A DNA stretch of 64,000 nucleotides from AWTP1-13 sp963820375 (lineage in GTDB: Bacteria > Pseudomonadota > Alphaproteobacteria > Rhizobiales > Hyphomicrobiaceae): positions 124,001-188,000 of the forward strand of contig CAWFZX010000033.1 of assembly GCA_963820375.1 (NCBI GenBank), read 5' to 3'. Within the stretch, counting starts at the first letter, position 1, and every line of letters begins with the position of its first letter. Shown piece by piece: positions 17,457-26,636 of this stretch. The notes under the pieces were generated by a model. The model was given only the letters and a program-made list of their open reading frames with translations. It ran no database searches and was not told where the DNA came from. The translations under genes were made by a program, and so were the position numbers.

Positions 17457-17735
17457 ATGAGCACGATTTTTGGCACCGCCGCGCCGCTGCAAGAGCTCGC
17501 TGGACCAGCATCGGCGGGCGGACTGTTGAGCGCTGCAAAACGCGGCTGGGTTGCCTACGTGAACTGGCGCATCGAACGGGCAGCGATGGACCAACTGTGG
17601 TCGATGAGCGACCGGGAGCTCAAGGACATCGGCCTGATCCGTTCCGAGATTGCCGGTGCCGCGAAGGTCGAGAGGATAGCCGGGCGATCTGAGCGCCACG
17701 CTCTTGGTGAACGCAAGGGCGGCCGCAGCCCGTGA
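17457..17735 (+). CDS. DUF1127 domain protein
   Basis: The 92-residue product carries the short DUF1127 motif: an aromatic, basic helix WVAYVNWRIERAAMDQLWSM followed by SDRELKDIGLIRSEI (about residues 30-66). This family is typical of alphaproteobacteria, where members bind RNA or modulate metabolism under phosphate or stationary-phase control. Several in-frame ATGs precede; I chose 17457, with GGAG 6 bases before it. Confidence 0.85.
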   Translation: MSTIFGTAAPLQELAGPASAGGLLSAAKRGWVAYVNWRIERAAMDQLWSMSDRELKDIGLIRSEIAGAAKVERIAGRSERHALGERKGGRSP

Positions 17736-17966
17736 TCGCGCGTGGCCTAAGGGCGGGGATTGGCTCCGCCCGGGCACGTTTGCTGCAATCGCGTGCTGGC
17801 TCTCTTCAGCGAGCTTCCACTTCTTGCTATGATCGCGGGCTGCCAACCTCATGGCGTGCGGGTGTTTAGAGGCTGGTTTTTGCGCTTTGCCGTTGGTGGT
17901 GGGCCACCGGCGGCACGTGCAAGCTCGATCAAGCCAAGCCAAAGGATCAAGAGAGGAGCCCGCCGC

Positions 17967-19067
17967 ATGGCCACCCGCCGGGACTTTCTGCAAGCGACAG
18001 CTGGAGCAATCACCGGCCTCGTCTTCACGGATTGCCACCTCAGGATCGCTCCGCGCGCGCAGGCACAGACGCGCAGACGCGAGGTCGTCGTCAACGGCAG
18101 ACGCGTGCGCACCGTTGACATTCACGCCCATTGTGCGGTTCCCGAGGCCCTTGCGCTGATGAACCTCAAGCTTGGTGGACCGGGCCTGCGTCCGGACCTC
18201 GACATGGAGGCCGAGCTGGCGGTGCGGCTGCAGGCCATGGACGAGCAGGGCGTTGATGTCGAGGCCTTGAGCATCAACCCAAACTGGTACGGGGTAGACC
18301 GCGAGATCGCTCAGAAAGTCATCAACATCCAGAATGAGCGGCTTGCCGAGGTGTGCGCAAAGCACTCTGAGCGCTTTGTTGCATTCGCCACCGTTGCTTT
18401 GCAATTCCCTGACCTGGCGGCGGCGCAACTCGAGGACGGCGTGAAAAAATTCGGTCTGCGCGGGGTTGCGATCGGTGGCAACGTCGCTGGCCTGGAGATC
18501 AGCGATGCCAAGTTCAATCCGTTCTGGGCCAAGGCCGAGCAACTCGGCATCCTCGTCTTCATCCATCCGCAGGGCGATGGTGCGCCCGCTCAACTGCAGC
18601 AGCGCTTCAAGGGCAATGGCTATCTCAACAATGTGATCGGCAACCCGCTTGAGACAACGATTGCCCTCTCGCACCTCATTTTTGAGGGGACCCTCGACCG
18701 ATATCCTGGTCTTAAGATTTGTGCCGCCCACGCGGGTGGGTACCTGCCATCCTACGCCGGCCGCTTCGATCGAGGTTGTCCGACGCGACCGGACCTGTGC
18801 CCAGGCGGCACGCACGGCAGCATTAAGAAGACGCCATCTGAGTATCTGAAGGAGCTTTACTACGACAGCATGGTGTTTCGTCCCGAAGGCGTTCGGCACC
18901 TGGTGGCGGAGGTGGGCGCCAGCCAGCTCATGCTCGGGACGGATTTTCCCTATCCATGGACCACCACCGCTGTGGACCTCATTCTTAAAACGCCGGGCTT
19001 GAGCGACGACGACAGAGTAGCAATTCTCGGGGGCAACGCCGCCAAATTGCTGGGCTTGAGCGCCTAG
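17967..19067 (+). CDS. Amidohydrolase family 2 enzyme with Tat signal
   Basis: The 366-residue protein begins with a Tat signal (TRRDFLQATAGA) and continues as an amidohydrolase_2/ACMSD-type TIM barrel. The metal motif DIHAHC lies near residue 52, an HPQG strand in the middle, an AHAGG-type strand near 255, and the C-terminal GTDFPYPW Asp motif near 322. Such enzymes decarboxylate or hydrolyse small carboxylates; the substrate is not evident. The ATG at 17967 follows GAGAGGAG. A GntR regulator lies convergent downstream. Confidence 0.9.
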   Translation: MATRRDFLQATAGAITGLVFTDCHLRIAPRAQAQTRRREVVVNGRRVRTVDIHAHCAVPEALALMNLKLGGPGLRPDLDMEAELAVRLQAMDEQGVDVEALSINPNWYGVDREIAQKVINIQNERLAEVCAKHSERFVAFATVALQFPDLAAAQLEDGVKKFGLRGVAIGGNVAGLEISDAKFNPFWAKAEQLGILVFIHPQGDGAPAQLQQRFKGNGYLNNVIGNPLETTIALSHLIFEGTLDRYPGLKICAAHAGGYLPSYAGRFDRGCPTRPDLCPGGTHGSIKKTPSEYLKELYYDSMVFRPEGVRHLVAEVGASQLMLGTDFPYPWTTTAVDLILKTPGLSDDDRVAILGGNAAKLLGLSA

Positions 19068-19176
19068 CCCGTCGTGAGGGCCTTGCAGCAGCGGGGAGCC
19101 GGCCTTGCGGCCCTCGCCGCCATCGCCGGCAGGCAATCCCCGTGCGTGCCGGCAAACGGACAATGGCTGGCGACGG

Positions 19177-19881
19177 CTACGCGAGCGACGATCGAGGACG
19201 CAGCGCGGTTGCGCGCGTGAAGGCTTCGACATAGTCGATCAGCTTGTCGGAGGCTGCCATGGCGCGGGCCGGATTGCTCTTGGCGATGGCGCGCGCTTCC
19301 TCGGCGTGCAGCCGGGCGCATTTGGGCAGATCCGCCGCCTGCTTATAGTGCAGATACCAGAACCGCCGCGAATGACCGTTCAAGTAGCGCATGGACCGGG
19401 ACGCATACTCATTGTGCGCGGCATGAGCGAGCAAGGCGTTGAGCTCCCGATCCCAGCGCAGGAAAGCAATATCGTCACGGCTGCGCGCGGCTGCCTCCAT
19501 ACCCTCGGCGATCGCCTGAAAGCGGCGACGTTCGGCCGGCGTGGCGCGCTCCGCACTCGCACGCGCCAGCAAGCGCTCCAATTCACGCCGCACTTCCAAC
19601 ACCAGCAGCTGCCGCTGCGGGTCGGTGTCGGTGACGATGATCGCCTTGCGCGGAAGCACCACAACGAGGCCCTCATGCACCAATCGCTGCAAGGCCTCGC
19701 GAATGGGTGTGCGGCCAATACCGAGCGTGTTTGCAAGTGTCTGTTCCGACAGCACGGCGCCCGGCGCGAGACGCAATGTGACGATCATCTCCTCCAGCCG
19801 ATTGTAGGCCTGCTCGGTCAGCGTCTCAGACCTGATCGGCACAGGCGGCGCTGGCTTCTTGTTGCAGAGCACGCTCGTCAT
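19177..19881 (-). CDS. GntR family regulator, FCD (FadR-like) subgroup
   Basis: This protein of about 234 residues has an N-terminal winged helix (SETLTEQAYNRLEEMIV, LGIGRTPIREALQRLVHEGLV, residues about 18-75) and an alpha-helical FCD ligand domain. The FCD metal/carboxylate ligands are suggested by RWDRELN and HNEYASRS. I start at the ATG at 19881; the frame is open to 20001, but the extra part is Arg-rich and unlikely. Such regulators sense small carboxylates. Possible targets are the convergent amidohydrolase or the dctP palindrome at 5819. Confidence 0.88.
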   Translation of the reverse strand: MTSVLCNKKPAPPVPIRSETLTEQAYNRLEEMIVTLRLAPGAVLSEQTLANTLGIGRTPIREALQRLVHEGLVVVLPRKAIIVTDTDPQRQLLVLEVRRELERLLARASAERATPAERRRFQAIAEGMEAAARSRDDIAFLRWDRELNALLAHAAHNEYASRSMRYLNGHSRRFWYLHYKQAADLPKCARLHAEEARAIAKSNPARAMAASDKLIDYVEAFTRATALRPRSSLA

Positions 19882-20013
19882 GGCAGGGACCAGAACCTCA
19901 GCTCGCTGGGCCGTCGCGGCACACGGGGATTGCGGGACATGAGATTGGCCAGGAACCGTCTCGCCCGCCGGCCAAATTCCCCGTCTGCGGCGGCGTTGCA
20001 CCTAGGCTGCCGG

Positions 20014-20349
20014 TCACCTTCTTGCCGTCGGAGCTCTGGCTGCGTTTCCGCGTCCTCCTTCGAGGTCTGCGATCGCTTGGTCGATCTCGGCCCCGGACAG
20101 GACCCAATCGTTATCCAGGTTTGCCACGACCTTGCGCATAAAGGCGCCGCAAAGGTCGACGGCACGCGCCTTGTCCCCCAGATGCTCCACTAGAATGGCG
20201 AGGGCGAGCTGCTGCGGGCTGTCGCCCTCATAGGTCCACTCGAAGCCCCAGGTGGTGTATCGCTTGACGTCGTAGTGCTCGTCGAGACGCCGGCCATCGA
20301 CGGTCACGACCAAGCCATCAATTGTTCGCTTGCCTTCAAACGTGCTCAC
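20014..20349 (-). CDS. DUF6166-like protein
   Basis: The 111-residue product has the sequence pattern of DUF6166: GKRTIDGLVVTVDGRRL at the start, WGFEWTYEGDSPQQLALAIL in the middle, and a C-terminal segment WVLSGAEIDQAIADL. It is hydrophilic and should be cytoplasmic. It is read in the same direction as the GntR gene but 132 bases apart. Function is unknown. Confidence 0.75.
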   Translation of the reverse strand: MSTFEGKRTIDGLVVTVDGRRLDEHYDVKRYTTWGFEWTYEGDSPQQLALAILVEHLGDKARAVDLCGAFMRKVVANLDNDWVLSGAEIDQAIADLEGGRGNAARAPTARR

Positions 20350-20565
20350 GCGTTCCTCGAGCGAATGGGCAGGTGGGTGTGTGATATATCACCGCGCGAG
20401 CTATCCGCGATAGCCCTCGGCGCGGCTGCCCGGCTGCTGCCTTTGCTGACACAGCGACCGCTGCGCGCGTTCGGCTTCTTTTTGCCTCTTGCCCTTATTT
20501 CGCCAGGAAGTTGCTGGCGCCTATGCAACCGCGGGAACTCAAGACGTAGACCTGAGGCGTCAGTC

Positions 20566-21372
20566 ATGTCAGCCCGCCACACTTCCTTTGTTCCGTCGAA
20601 CTATGGCAGCTTTGACGACAGCGACCATGGGGAGGTTGTGCCAGGTGAGAGAGTGGGTCCACCGCTTGCCGGCACCGGCGGCAAAATCGTACGGCGCGGC
20701 GGCATCATCTTGCTGATCGCGTTCGCCGGGGCCTGGGCCATGCTCGGCGAGCGGCCGGGTTGGCCGGACTGGCTGGCGAGCAAAATTGCGGCGATGGCGC
20801 GCGCGTTGGAGCGCAGCGAGCCGGCGATCGGCGCGCCGAGCGCGATGGCGGCGCCCACCCGTGCCGTGCCTGCGACGTACGAGCCGGCGACCAAGTTGGC
20901 GGCCCTCGACACCCCACCTGCAACACCGCCGTTGCCGCCGCTTGCAGCAGCCAAGCCCGAGCCGCCGCTGACGACCGCCGCGCTGCCGCCTGCCGCAGCC
21001 GCGAACGCGTCGCCGGCCCTGCCGCTTGTCCCCCCCAGCGTTGATCCCTCAGATCCCTACCAAGTTCGTGCGGCGGCCGTCGGCCTGCACCCCGAGCTGT
21101 CGCGCGTGCTGCTGGCACGGCTTTCGCCAACCGACTACCGCAACGCCGGCATCGCCATTCAGACGGCGCTCACCGACACTTCTGACAGCGCCGTGTTCGT
21201 TTGGCCGCGTCAGCGCAAGCCCGAGCTCGCGCTGTTCCGGGTGCGCTTTGTTGCCGGCGCCGCCCCCGGCTGCCGCCGCTATGTCGTGACGGTGGTCAAG
21301 GATGGTTGGTTGACCACAGCCCTGCCGATGGAAAAGTGCAAGTCCGAAGCCACTGCGACACGGCGGCGCTGA
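20566..21372 (+). CDS. Hypothetical membrane-anchored protein with a Pro/Ala linker
   Basis: The 268-residue product has a cytoplasmic N-terminus, one transmembrane helix (GGIILLIAFAGAWAMLG, about 45-61), a long Pro/Ala-rich linker (about 85-160), and a C-terminal globular part with a Cys pair (GCRRY and MEKCK). GAGG precedes the ATG at 20566. The design suggests a periplasmic domain on a flexible tether. I do not recognise the family. Confidence 0.65.
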   Translation: MSARHTSFVPSNYGSFDDSDHGEVVPGERVGPPLAGTGGKIVRRGGIILLIAFAGAWAMLGERPGWPDWLASKIAAMARALERSEPAIGAPSAMAAPTRAVPATYEPATKLAALDTPPATPPLPPLAAAKPEPPLTTAALPPAAAANASPALPLVPPSVDPSDPYQVRAAAVGLHPELSRVLLARLSPTDYRNAGIAIQTALTDTSDSAVFVWPRQRKPELALFRVRFVAGAAPGCRRYVVTVVKDGWLTTALPMEKCKSEATATRRR

Positions 21373-21378
21373 TCAAAC

Positions 21379-21422
21379 AGCCCCGGCAGGCGGGCGCAAG
21401 CCCTGCGGCTTTCCCCGGGGCT
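21379..21422. terminator. Hairpin between convergent genes
   Basis: AGCCCCGG and CCGGGGCT form 8-bp arms around an inner GCAGG/CCTGC stem between two convergent genes. It has no U-tract of its own on either strand, so it is a weak bidirectional terminator candidate. Confidence 0.4.
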
Positions 21423-21423
21423 T

Positions 21424-22653
21424 TCAGGCGGGCTTGAGGTCAAGCGGTCGCGGCATTGGCGGCAAGCGCATCGGCCGGAAGGCCAGCGCGATGGCGACGG
21501 CACTCAGCCCAATGCCGAAGGAGCCGAGGTAGAGCCAGGCATAGCCGCCCGAGGCGTCGAACACAAATCCGCCAGCCCAAGGGCCGAGCGCCATGCCGAG
21601 GCTTGCGAACATGGCGACCGCACCAAACATCGTGCCCATGATGTGCGGGCCGAAAGAGTCGCGCACGAGAACGGCATAGAGCGGCATGACGCCGCCGTAG
21701 GCAAGGCCGAAGACGATCGACAGGGCAAAGAATTCCGCCAGGGACTCGACAAACAGATAGGCACCCACCGCCAGCGCCTGGACGAGAAGTCCCGCCACCA
21801 GCACCGGTTTGGCACCGATGCGATCGGCGGCAATGCCAAGGCCGATGCGGCCGCCAAGCCCGGCGAGGCCTGCCAGACCAAACACGCTGACGGCCAGCAT
21901 CGTCGGCAGGCCGCAAAGCGTAGCGTAGGAGACCATATGAAAGATTGGTCCCGAATGCGCAGCGCAACAGGCAAAATGCGCTAAAGCGATGGCCGCGAAC
22001 TGCGGCGTCAGCGCCGCCTGCGCACTGCTGAGGGGATAGTCCCGGGCCGTCGCCGCGGCAAGCTGGCTCCCATCACCGGGTTGCGGCGCAGCCGGCGGCC
22101 GACGCACGAGCAGCGACGCCGGTATCAGCAAGGTCCAGGCGAGCACGCCAATGACCAGCATGGCCGTGCGCCAATCGAAGGCCCCGATCAACCAGCCCGC
22201 AAGGGGGGAGACGGTCATGGAACCGATGCCCATGCCGGCCGATACGAGGGCGGCGGCAAGACTGCGGCGATGCTCGAGCCACGCCGTTGCCGCAGACATC
22301 ATCGGTGCATAGAAGCTGCCGGCCGCGACGCCGACCAGGACGCCGAACAGCAGCTGAAATTCGAGCAGGCTCTGCGCCCGACTGGCGGTGATGAGGCCAA
22401 GGCCGAGCAGCGCACTGCCCAACAGGACGACGATGCGCGTTCCGTAGCGGTCCGACAGCATGCCCCATAAGAAAGCGGCGGCGCCCATGCACAAGAAATC
22501 GAGCGTCGCTGCCGTCGAAATGCCGCTGCGCGACCAGGCCATGTCCGCGGCCATGGGCTGAAGGAAGACGCCAAGCGAGAGCATCGCCCCCATGCCGATG
22601 CAGGTCATCAGCATGCCCGCAGCAACGACAATCCAACCGTAGGACAGTTGCAT
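21424..22653 (-). CDS. MFS transporter, OFA/monocarboxylate-like
   Basis: The 409-residue protein has twelve hydrophobic segments and MFS loop motifs (GMLSDRYGTRIVVLLGSALL after helix 2; GLGGRIGLGIAADRIGAKP after helix 8). The N-terminus SYGWIVVAAGMLMTCIGMG is typical of the oxalate/formate antiporter-like branch. The ATG at 22653 sits just behind AAAGGAGA. The substrate is probably an organic anion but is not evident. Confidence 0.88.
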   Translation of the reverse strand: MQLSYGWIVVAAGMLMTCIGMGAMLSLGVFLQPMAADMAWSRSGISTAATLDFLCMGAAAFLWGMLSDRYGTRIVVLLGSALLGLGLITASRAQSLLEFQLLFGVLVGVAAGSFYAPMMSAATAWLEHRRSLAAALVSAGMGIGSMTVSPLAGWLIGAFDWRTAMLVIGVLAWTLLIPASLLVRRPPAAPQPGDGSQLAAATARDYPLSSAQAALTPQFAAIALAHFACCAAHSGPIFHMVSYATLCGLPTMLAVSVFGLAGLAGLGGRIGLGIAADRIGAKPVLVAGLLVQALAVGAYLFVESLAEFFALSIVFGLAYGGVMPLYAVLVRDSFGPHIMGTMFGAVAMFASLGMALGPWAGGFVFDASGGYAWLYLGSFGIGLSAVAIALAFRPMRLPPMPRPLDLKPA

Positions 22654-22790
22654 TCTCCTTTCGGGCGACGTCGAGCAGTGCCCTGCCGCGGCAAGGTGCT
22701 TGGCCGTCGCGGCGACGGCGCAAGCCGGGCACACTAGATGAAACGCCGGCCGCTGGGAATGCGGCCACGCGCCTGCGCCGAGGCCTCAGG

Positions 22791-23117
22791 TCACGCCTCG
22801 GGCCTGGGAGGGGGTCGCCGGCGCATCGCTCGTCGCAGTTTGCCATGCACGATGCCGGTGAATGGGCCCAAGAAGGCCGCCGCGGCCCCCGCATTGAACA
22901 CCGCAACTGGCGGCGAGACCCATGTGGTCAGCGCCAGGCACAGGCCAATCGTCGCCGCCAAACCGGAAAAGAAGCCGGCCAAATAGGCAATGGCGCTGCG
23001 CGCACGACCGCGCCTGGATTGGCGCGTGATGGAAAACGCCGGCAAGGCAGCCAGCAAGACGACGAACCAGAAGGCTGTCGCCGCCAACAGATCAGACGCC
23101 ACATACGCGTTGTGCAT
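22791..23117 (-). CDS. Small integral membrane protein, 108 residues
   Basis: There are three hydrophobic stretches (about 9-29, 43-63 and 68-90) and a strongly basic C-terminus (KLRRAMRRRPPPRPEA). AAGGTGAG precedes the ATG at 23117. It stands alone, divergent from the protease gene. The family is not recognised. Confidence 0.6.
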   Translation of the reverse strand: MHNAYVASDLLAATAFWFVVLLAALPAFSITRQSRRGRARSAIAYLAGFFSGLAATIGLCLALTTWVSPPVAVFNAGAAAAFLGPFTGIVHGKLRRAMRRRPPPRPEA

Positions 23118-23283
23118 GTGCTCACCTTGCCAAGGCTCACCCGGCTAAATGATTCGCTGGGCGAAATGAGGCCAACCCCGACGCAGCCTGGCCGTATCAG
23201 CACAAATCGCGGTTGCCCAAAGCTGGCCCGGTCGCTAGGGCTATGCCGCTGCGACGCAGCCTTCATGTCGCCTCGGAGCCGCC

Positions 23284-24111
23284 ATGTCTTTCGACTTCTC
23301 GACGCTGATCTGGGTTTTTATTGCCTTCATGGCCCTGCAACCGATGCTGATGGGCAGATGGCTGTCATTCAATCGCCTGAAGGCCATCCAAGCCATCGAG
23401 AAGGCGCGCGGCAGCCGCGTCATCACCATGATCCATCGCCAGGAAAAACGCAGCCTGTTCGGGTTCAACGTGGCACGTCATATCGACCTGGAAGACGCGC
23501 AAACCATCATTGCCGCCATCAAGGAAACACCGCCGGCCCGAGCAATCGATCTTGTGTTGCATACACCGGGCGGGCTCGTGTTGGCGGCCATGCAGATCGC
23601 CCGAGCCATCGAGGCGCATCCGGGCAAGGTCACGGTCTTTGTGCCGGTCTACGCCATGTCAGGGGGGACGCTTATTGCGCTGGCGGCCGACGAGATCGTG
23701 CTCGGCGAGTTTTCGGTCTTGGGCCCGATCGATCCGCAAATCGCCGGTTTTCCGGCGGCAAGCATCCTCCGCGTGCGCCAGTCCAAGCCCATCGAGCACA
23801 TCTTCGACTTGACGCTGGTGTTGGCGGACATGAGCGAAAAGGCGCTGACGCAGGTCAAGCGCGGAGCCGTCGAGTTGCTCACGCCCCGTCTCGACCAGGC
23901 GTCGGCGGAGAAGCTTGCGGAAAAGCTCGCTGGCGGACACTGGACGCATGACTATGCTTTGACCGCGCAGGAAGCAGCCGAGCTGGGTTTACCCGTGACC
24001 GTCGGCATGCCCGTGGAAATGCTTGCATTGATGAAACTCTACCCACAGCCCGTGCAAAGGTCGGGCGTGGAATTCCTGCCGATCGACGTCCCGCAAAAAC
24101 GCGGGATGTGA
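23284..24111 (+). CDS. ClpP/crotonase-fold serine protease, SDH family
   Basis: The 275-residue protein begins with a membrane anchor (LIWVFIAFMALQPMLMG). It then has the SDH_protease (Ser-Asp-His) fold, related to the SppA/ClpP group: DLVLHTPGGLVLAA at about 98-111 and the nucleophile Ser in VYAMSGGTLIALAADEI at about 122-138. Enzymes of this kind cut membrane or secreted peptides. It is a single gene with its own start. Confidence 0.88.
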   Translation: MSFDFSTLIWVFIAFMALQPMLMGRWLSFNRLKAIQAIEKARGSRVITMIHRQEKRSLFGFNVARHIDLEDAQTIIAAIKETPPARAIDLVLHTPGGLVLAAMQIARAIEAHPGKVTVFVPVYAMSGGTLIALAADEIVLGEFSVLGPIDPQIAGFPAASILRVRQSKPIEHIFDLTLVLADMSEKALTQVKRGAVELLTPRLDQASAEKLAEKLAGGHWTHDYALTAQEAAELGLPVTVGMPVEMLALMKLYPQPVQRSGVEFLPIDVPQKRGM

Positions 24112-24484
24112 AAGAAGCCGCGATCGACGCCGCAGCGGCGCGCTGGCCGCACTCCTTTGTCGTGCCAAAAAGGCTCCGCGCTGCCGCTGCCGCGGTACAT
24201 GGCACGGGCCCGGGCTGCTGGCGCCGGCTCAATCTCCCCCAAAGCGGGGATGTGGAGAGCGGCAACACCGACCATCTGACGTGTTGGGGAGACGGCCCGC
24301 AGTGTGGAGAGGGAGTGGATGAGCCCGCAATGCGGGCCATCGCTGGCAAGGGCTCAGGCCTCAGCGCCACCGCCTCGCCTTTATCTTTGTTGCACGCGGC
24401 GCCTGCCGATCCGCCGCTCACTCCACGATCACGCGCGTGGGCAGTCGCTCGGCGCGCGACAAGACAGGCAAAGTGCTTTTTGTC
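24112..24484. other. 373-bp region without a recognised gene
   Basis: Open frames here continue into the following small gene but lack start signals. Nothing regulatory was identified. Confidence 0.5.
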
Positions 24485-24688
24485 ATGAGCAAAATGGAAA
24501 AGCAGAAGTTTGCCGCACGCGTCGACAACATCTACTTTTTGTCTCGCATCGGCTCGTCGCTGCGATGGGCCACGCAGGGCATTGCACCCGAGGAGCTGTC
24601 GACCAACATCAAACACCTGCTGGCGAGGCTCGACCAGCTTGAAGCGATCAGCCGACAGCTGGCAGACCCCGATAACGATCCTGCTTGA
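24485..24688 (+). CDS. Small cytoplasmic hypothetical protein, 67 residues
   Basis: MSKMEKQKFAARVDNIYFLS opens a small, charged, helical protein ending QLADPDNDPA. Codon use fits the genome, but there is no good ribosome binding site. It is followed by an inverted repeat at 24740-24768. Confidence 0.5.
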   Translation: MSKMEKQKFAARVDNIYFLSRIGSSLRWATQGIAPEELSTNIKHLLARLDQLEAISRQLADPDNDPA

Positions 24689-24739
24689 GCCAACGGCCAG
24701 GCCGGCGGGCAGCGCAGAGGCAATTCACACGCGACTTCA

Positions 24740-24768
24740 AAATAGTGTGATAACCCGCGTCACTATTT
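24740..24768. repeat. Inverted repeat AAATAGTG / CACTATTT
   Basis: Two perfect 8-base arms are separated by 13 bases in a notably AT-rich patch, between the small gene and the MtnX-like fragment. It may be an operator or a weak terminator. Confidence 0.45.
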
Positions 24769-24885
24769 ATACTTCTTTGCGCCAACGCCAGGCAGCATAA
24801 GTCCCCTCGGTCGCTGGGCGAACGGCAGAGCAGGGCACTCTCATCGGCCTCGCGTTCAAAGGGGCCTCGCGTTCAAAGGGTCGCT

Positions 24886-25230
24886 ATGCTGGGAAGCGTC
24901 TATGTCGATTGCGATGGCACCATCGCGCCAACCGATCCAACCGACGAGTTGTTTGAGCGCTTTGGCGCCCTCACCCGGCGGGAGCGCGAGTGCCAGCGCC
25001 AGCAAGGTCGTCGCACGGCACGCGAAGGCATGGCCCAAGAGGTCGATGTGCTGAGGGCCACGCCCGCGGCCATTGTCGAGCTGCTGTCGACGATCGAAAT
25101 CGATCGGCAATTTCCGGCCTTCGTCGATCCATGTCGCACTTGGGATCTTGAGGTCATCGTCGTCTCTGCGCGGCTGGCTGGCCCGCTACGCGCGCCAGTC
25201 TGCCTAACCCCACTTCGCCTGGATTGTTGA
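24886..25230 (+). pseudogene. Truncated MtnX-like HAD phosphatase
   Basis: The start (ATG 24886 after AAAGGG) and the first 90 or so residues are a good match to MtnX-like HAD-IB phosphatases: VDCDGTIAPTD with the catalytic Asp pair D8 and D10, DELFERFGAL, and EVDVLRATPAAIVELLSTIEID. After VIVVSARL the sequence loses similarity and ends at residue 114, so the core and cap domains are missing. The stop overlaps the leader of the next gene. It looks like a deletion that fused the region to the esterase gene. Confidence 0.65.
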
Positions 25231-25241
25231 AAACGAGCTCG

Positions 25242-26132
25242 ATGCCCATGGCCATTGCAGACTATAGCGAAGCGTTTCCGGGCGGGCCGGTCGGCTTTCT
25301 CTTGATCCATGGCCTCGGTGGCACGCCGGCCGAATTGCGCTTTGTCGCCAGAGGGCTTGCCCGGGCGGGTCATACCGTGCTCTGCCCACAACTCGCCGGG
25401 CATTGCGGAAGCTTCGAGGATCTACGCGCGACCGGCTGGCAGGATTGGTATGGCACGGTGCAGGCCGCGCATGCGCAGTTGCACAACAGCTGTCAAAAGG
25501 TGATCGTGGGCGGCCTATCGATGGGTGCCATTCTGGCGCTCCACTTGGCTGCCGAACTCCCCTTGGATGTGCACGCCACGACGCTTTTTGCGCCGACCCT
25601 CAAGCTCGATGGCTGGTGCGTGCCCTGGTATAGTGTTTTCTTCAATCTGGTATGGAACGAGTGGAGCGCCAATTTCGTGCACTTTGCCGAACGGGAACCT
25701 TACGGCATCAAGGATCCGCGGGTGCGTGCGCTCGTCACCGCCGCCCTCAGTAGCGGCGATAGCTCGAAAGCCGGGCAGTTCACCACCCCCGGGCGGGTGA
25801 TGCTTGAGATGCGTCGGCTCGTGGCGATCGTGCGGCACGAACTGTGCAGCATTCATCAGCCCACCTTGATCGTGCATCCTCGCCACGATGATCGCGCCAG
25901 CCTTGGCAACGCCGCCTATCTGCAGGCAACACTCGGCGGGACAGTCGAGACCTGCGTGCTCGATGATAGCTATCACATCATCACGGTGGACCGTCAGCGC
26001 GATATTGTTGTCGAGCGCACGGTTGCGTTCGCCAAGCGCCTGGCACAGACGCATGCCGGCCATGGTCGCCACGACTGCACCGAGATCTTCGATCACGACC
26101 AGCCCTCGGCCTTCGGCAGCAAAGCAAGCTGA
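25242..26132 (+). CDS. Alpha/beta hydrolase, carboxylesterase-like
   Basis: The protein of about 296 residues (from the ATG at 25242) is an esterase of the monoglyceride lipase/carboxylesterase type. It has GFLLIHGLGGTPAEL for the oxyanion hole, the nucleophile elbow GGLSMG near residue 90, the Asp in HPRHDDRA, and the His in DDSYHIITVD. It is probably cytoplasmic, since no signal peptide is seen. The start sits inside the tail of the broken HAD gene. Confidence 0.85.
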   Translation: MPMAIADYSEAFPGGPVGFLLIHGLGGTPAELRFVARGLARAGHTVLCPQLAGHCGSFEDLRATGWQDWYGTVQAAHAQLHNSCQKVIVGGLSMGAILALHLAAELPLDVHATTLFAPTLKLDGWCVPWYSVFFNLVWNEWSANFVHFAEREPYGIKDPRVRALVTAALSSGDSSKAGQFTTPGRVMLEMRRLVAIVRHELCSIHQPTLIVHPRHDDRASLGNAAYLQATLGGTVETCVLDDSYHIITVDRQRDIVVERTVAFAKRLAQTHAGHGRHDCTEIFDHDQPSAFGSKAS

Positions 26133-26186
26133 GGCGCCCCGGCGGCGCCAAGCCGAAGGTTGCGCACCGAGATCGGCTTTGCCAGC

Positions 26187-26636
26187 TCAAGATCGGCAAT
26201 CGCCGGTGCGTCGACCGCTCTGCGTCTCTGTCATCGTCATATTCTTGCCCCCCAACTTCATGGTGATGCGGCCGGCAAACGTATCGGCCGTGAGCAGATA
26301 TTTCGCGGACGCGATCGCCGCATTGCCCCCGGGACAAACGATGTCGAAGGTGAGCGCATCGCCCTCCTGACGAACGTTAACAACGGGACAGTGCGCGAGC
26401 GGATTGTTGTCGCTGAGGGCAACGAGACCGTGGTTGCCGGCACTATCTTCGGCTGGCAGGCAGATCATCGCCACCTTGGACACCGCAGCACCCGCGATGT
26501 TGGGCAGATCGAGGCGAACACCGACCTCATATAACCCGGGCCGGAGCCTGACGGCATCGACAGACGTCGCAGGGCTTGCCGGCAACAGGCAGACCAAGGC
26601 TGCGATCCCGAACCGCGCAAGGGTGATGGCCCGCAT
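26187..26636 (-). CDS. DUF3617-like exported protein
   Basis: The product is about 149 residues from the ATG at 26636, with a signal peptide (ARFGIAALVCLLPASPA). The family pattern is RLRPGLYEVGVRLDLPN near the N-terminus and the C-terminal FAGRITMKLGGKNMTMTETQ, characteristic of DUF3617. Two Cys pairs could form disulfides in the periplasm. Function is unknown. Confidence 0.75.
   Translation of the reverse strand: MRAITLARFGIAALVCLLPASPATSVDAVRLRPGLYEVGVRLDLPNIAGAAVSKVAMICLPAEDSAGNHGLVALSDNNPLAHCPVVNVRQEGDALTFDIVCPGGNAAIASAKYLLTADTFAGRITMKLGGKNMTMTETQSGRRTGDCRS

Noticed and set aside
17433..19232. 599-codon minus-strand open frame
   Set aside because: It lies opposite the DUF1127 and amidohydrolase genes, whose domains and start signals are clear. 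No domain is seen in the antisense product.
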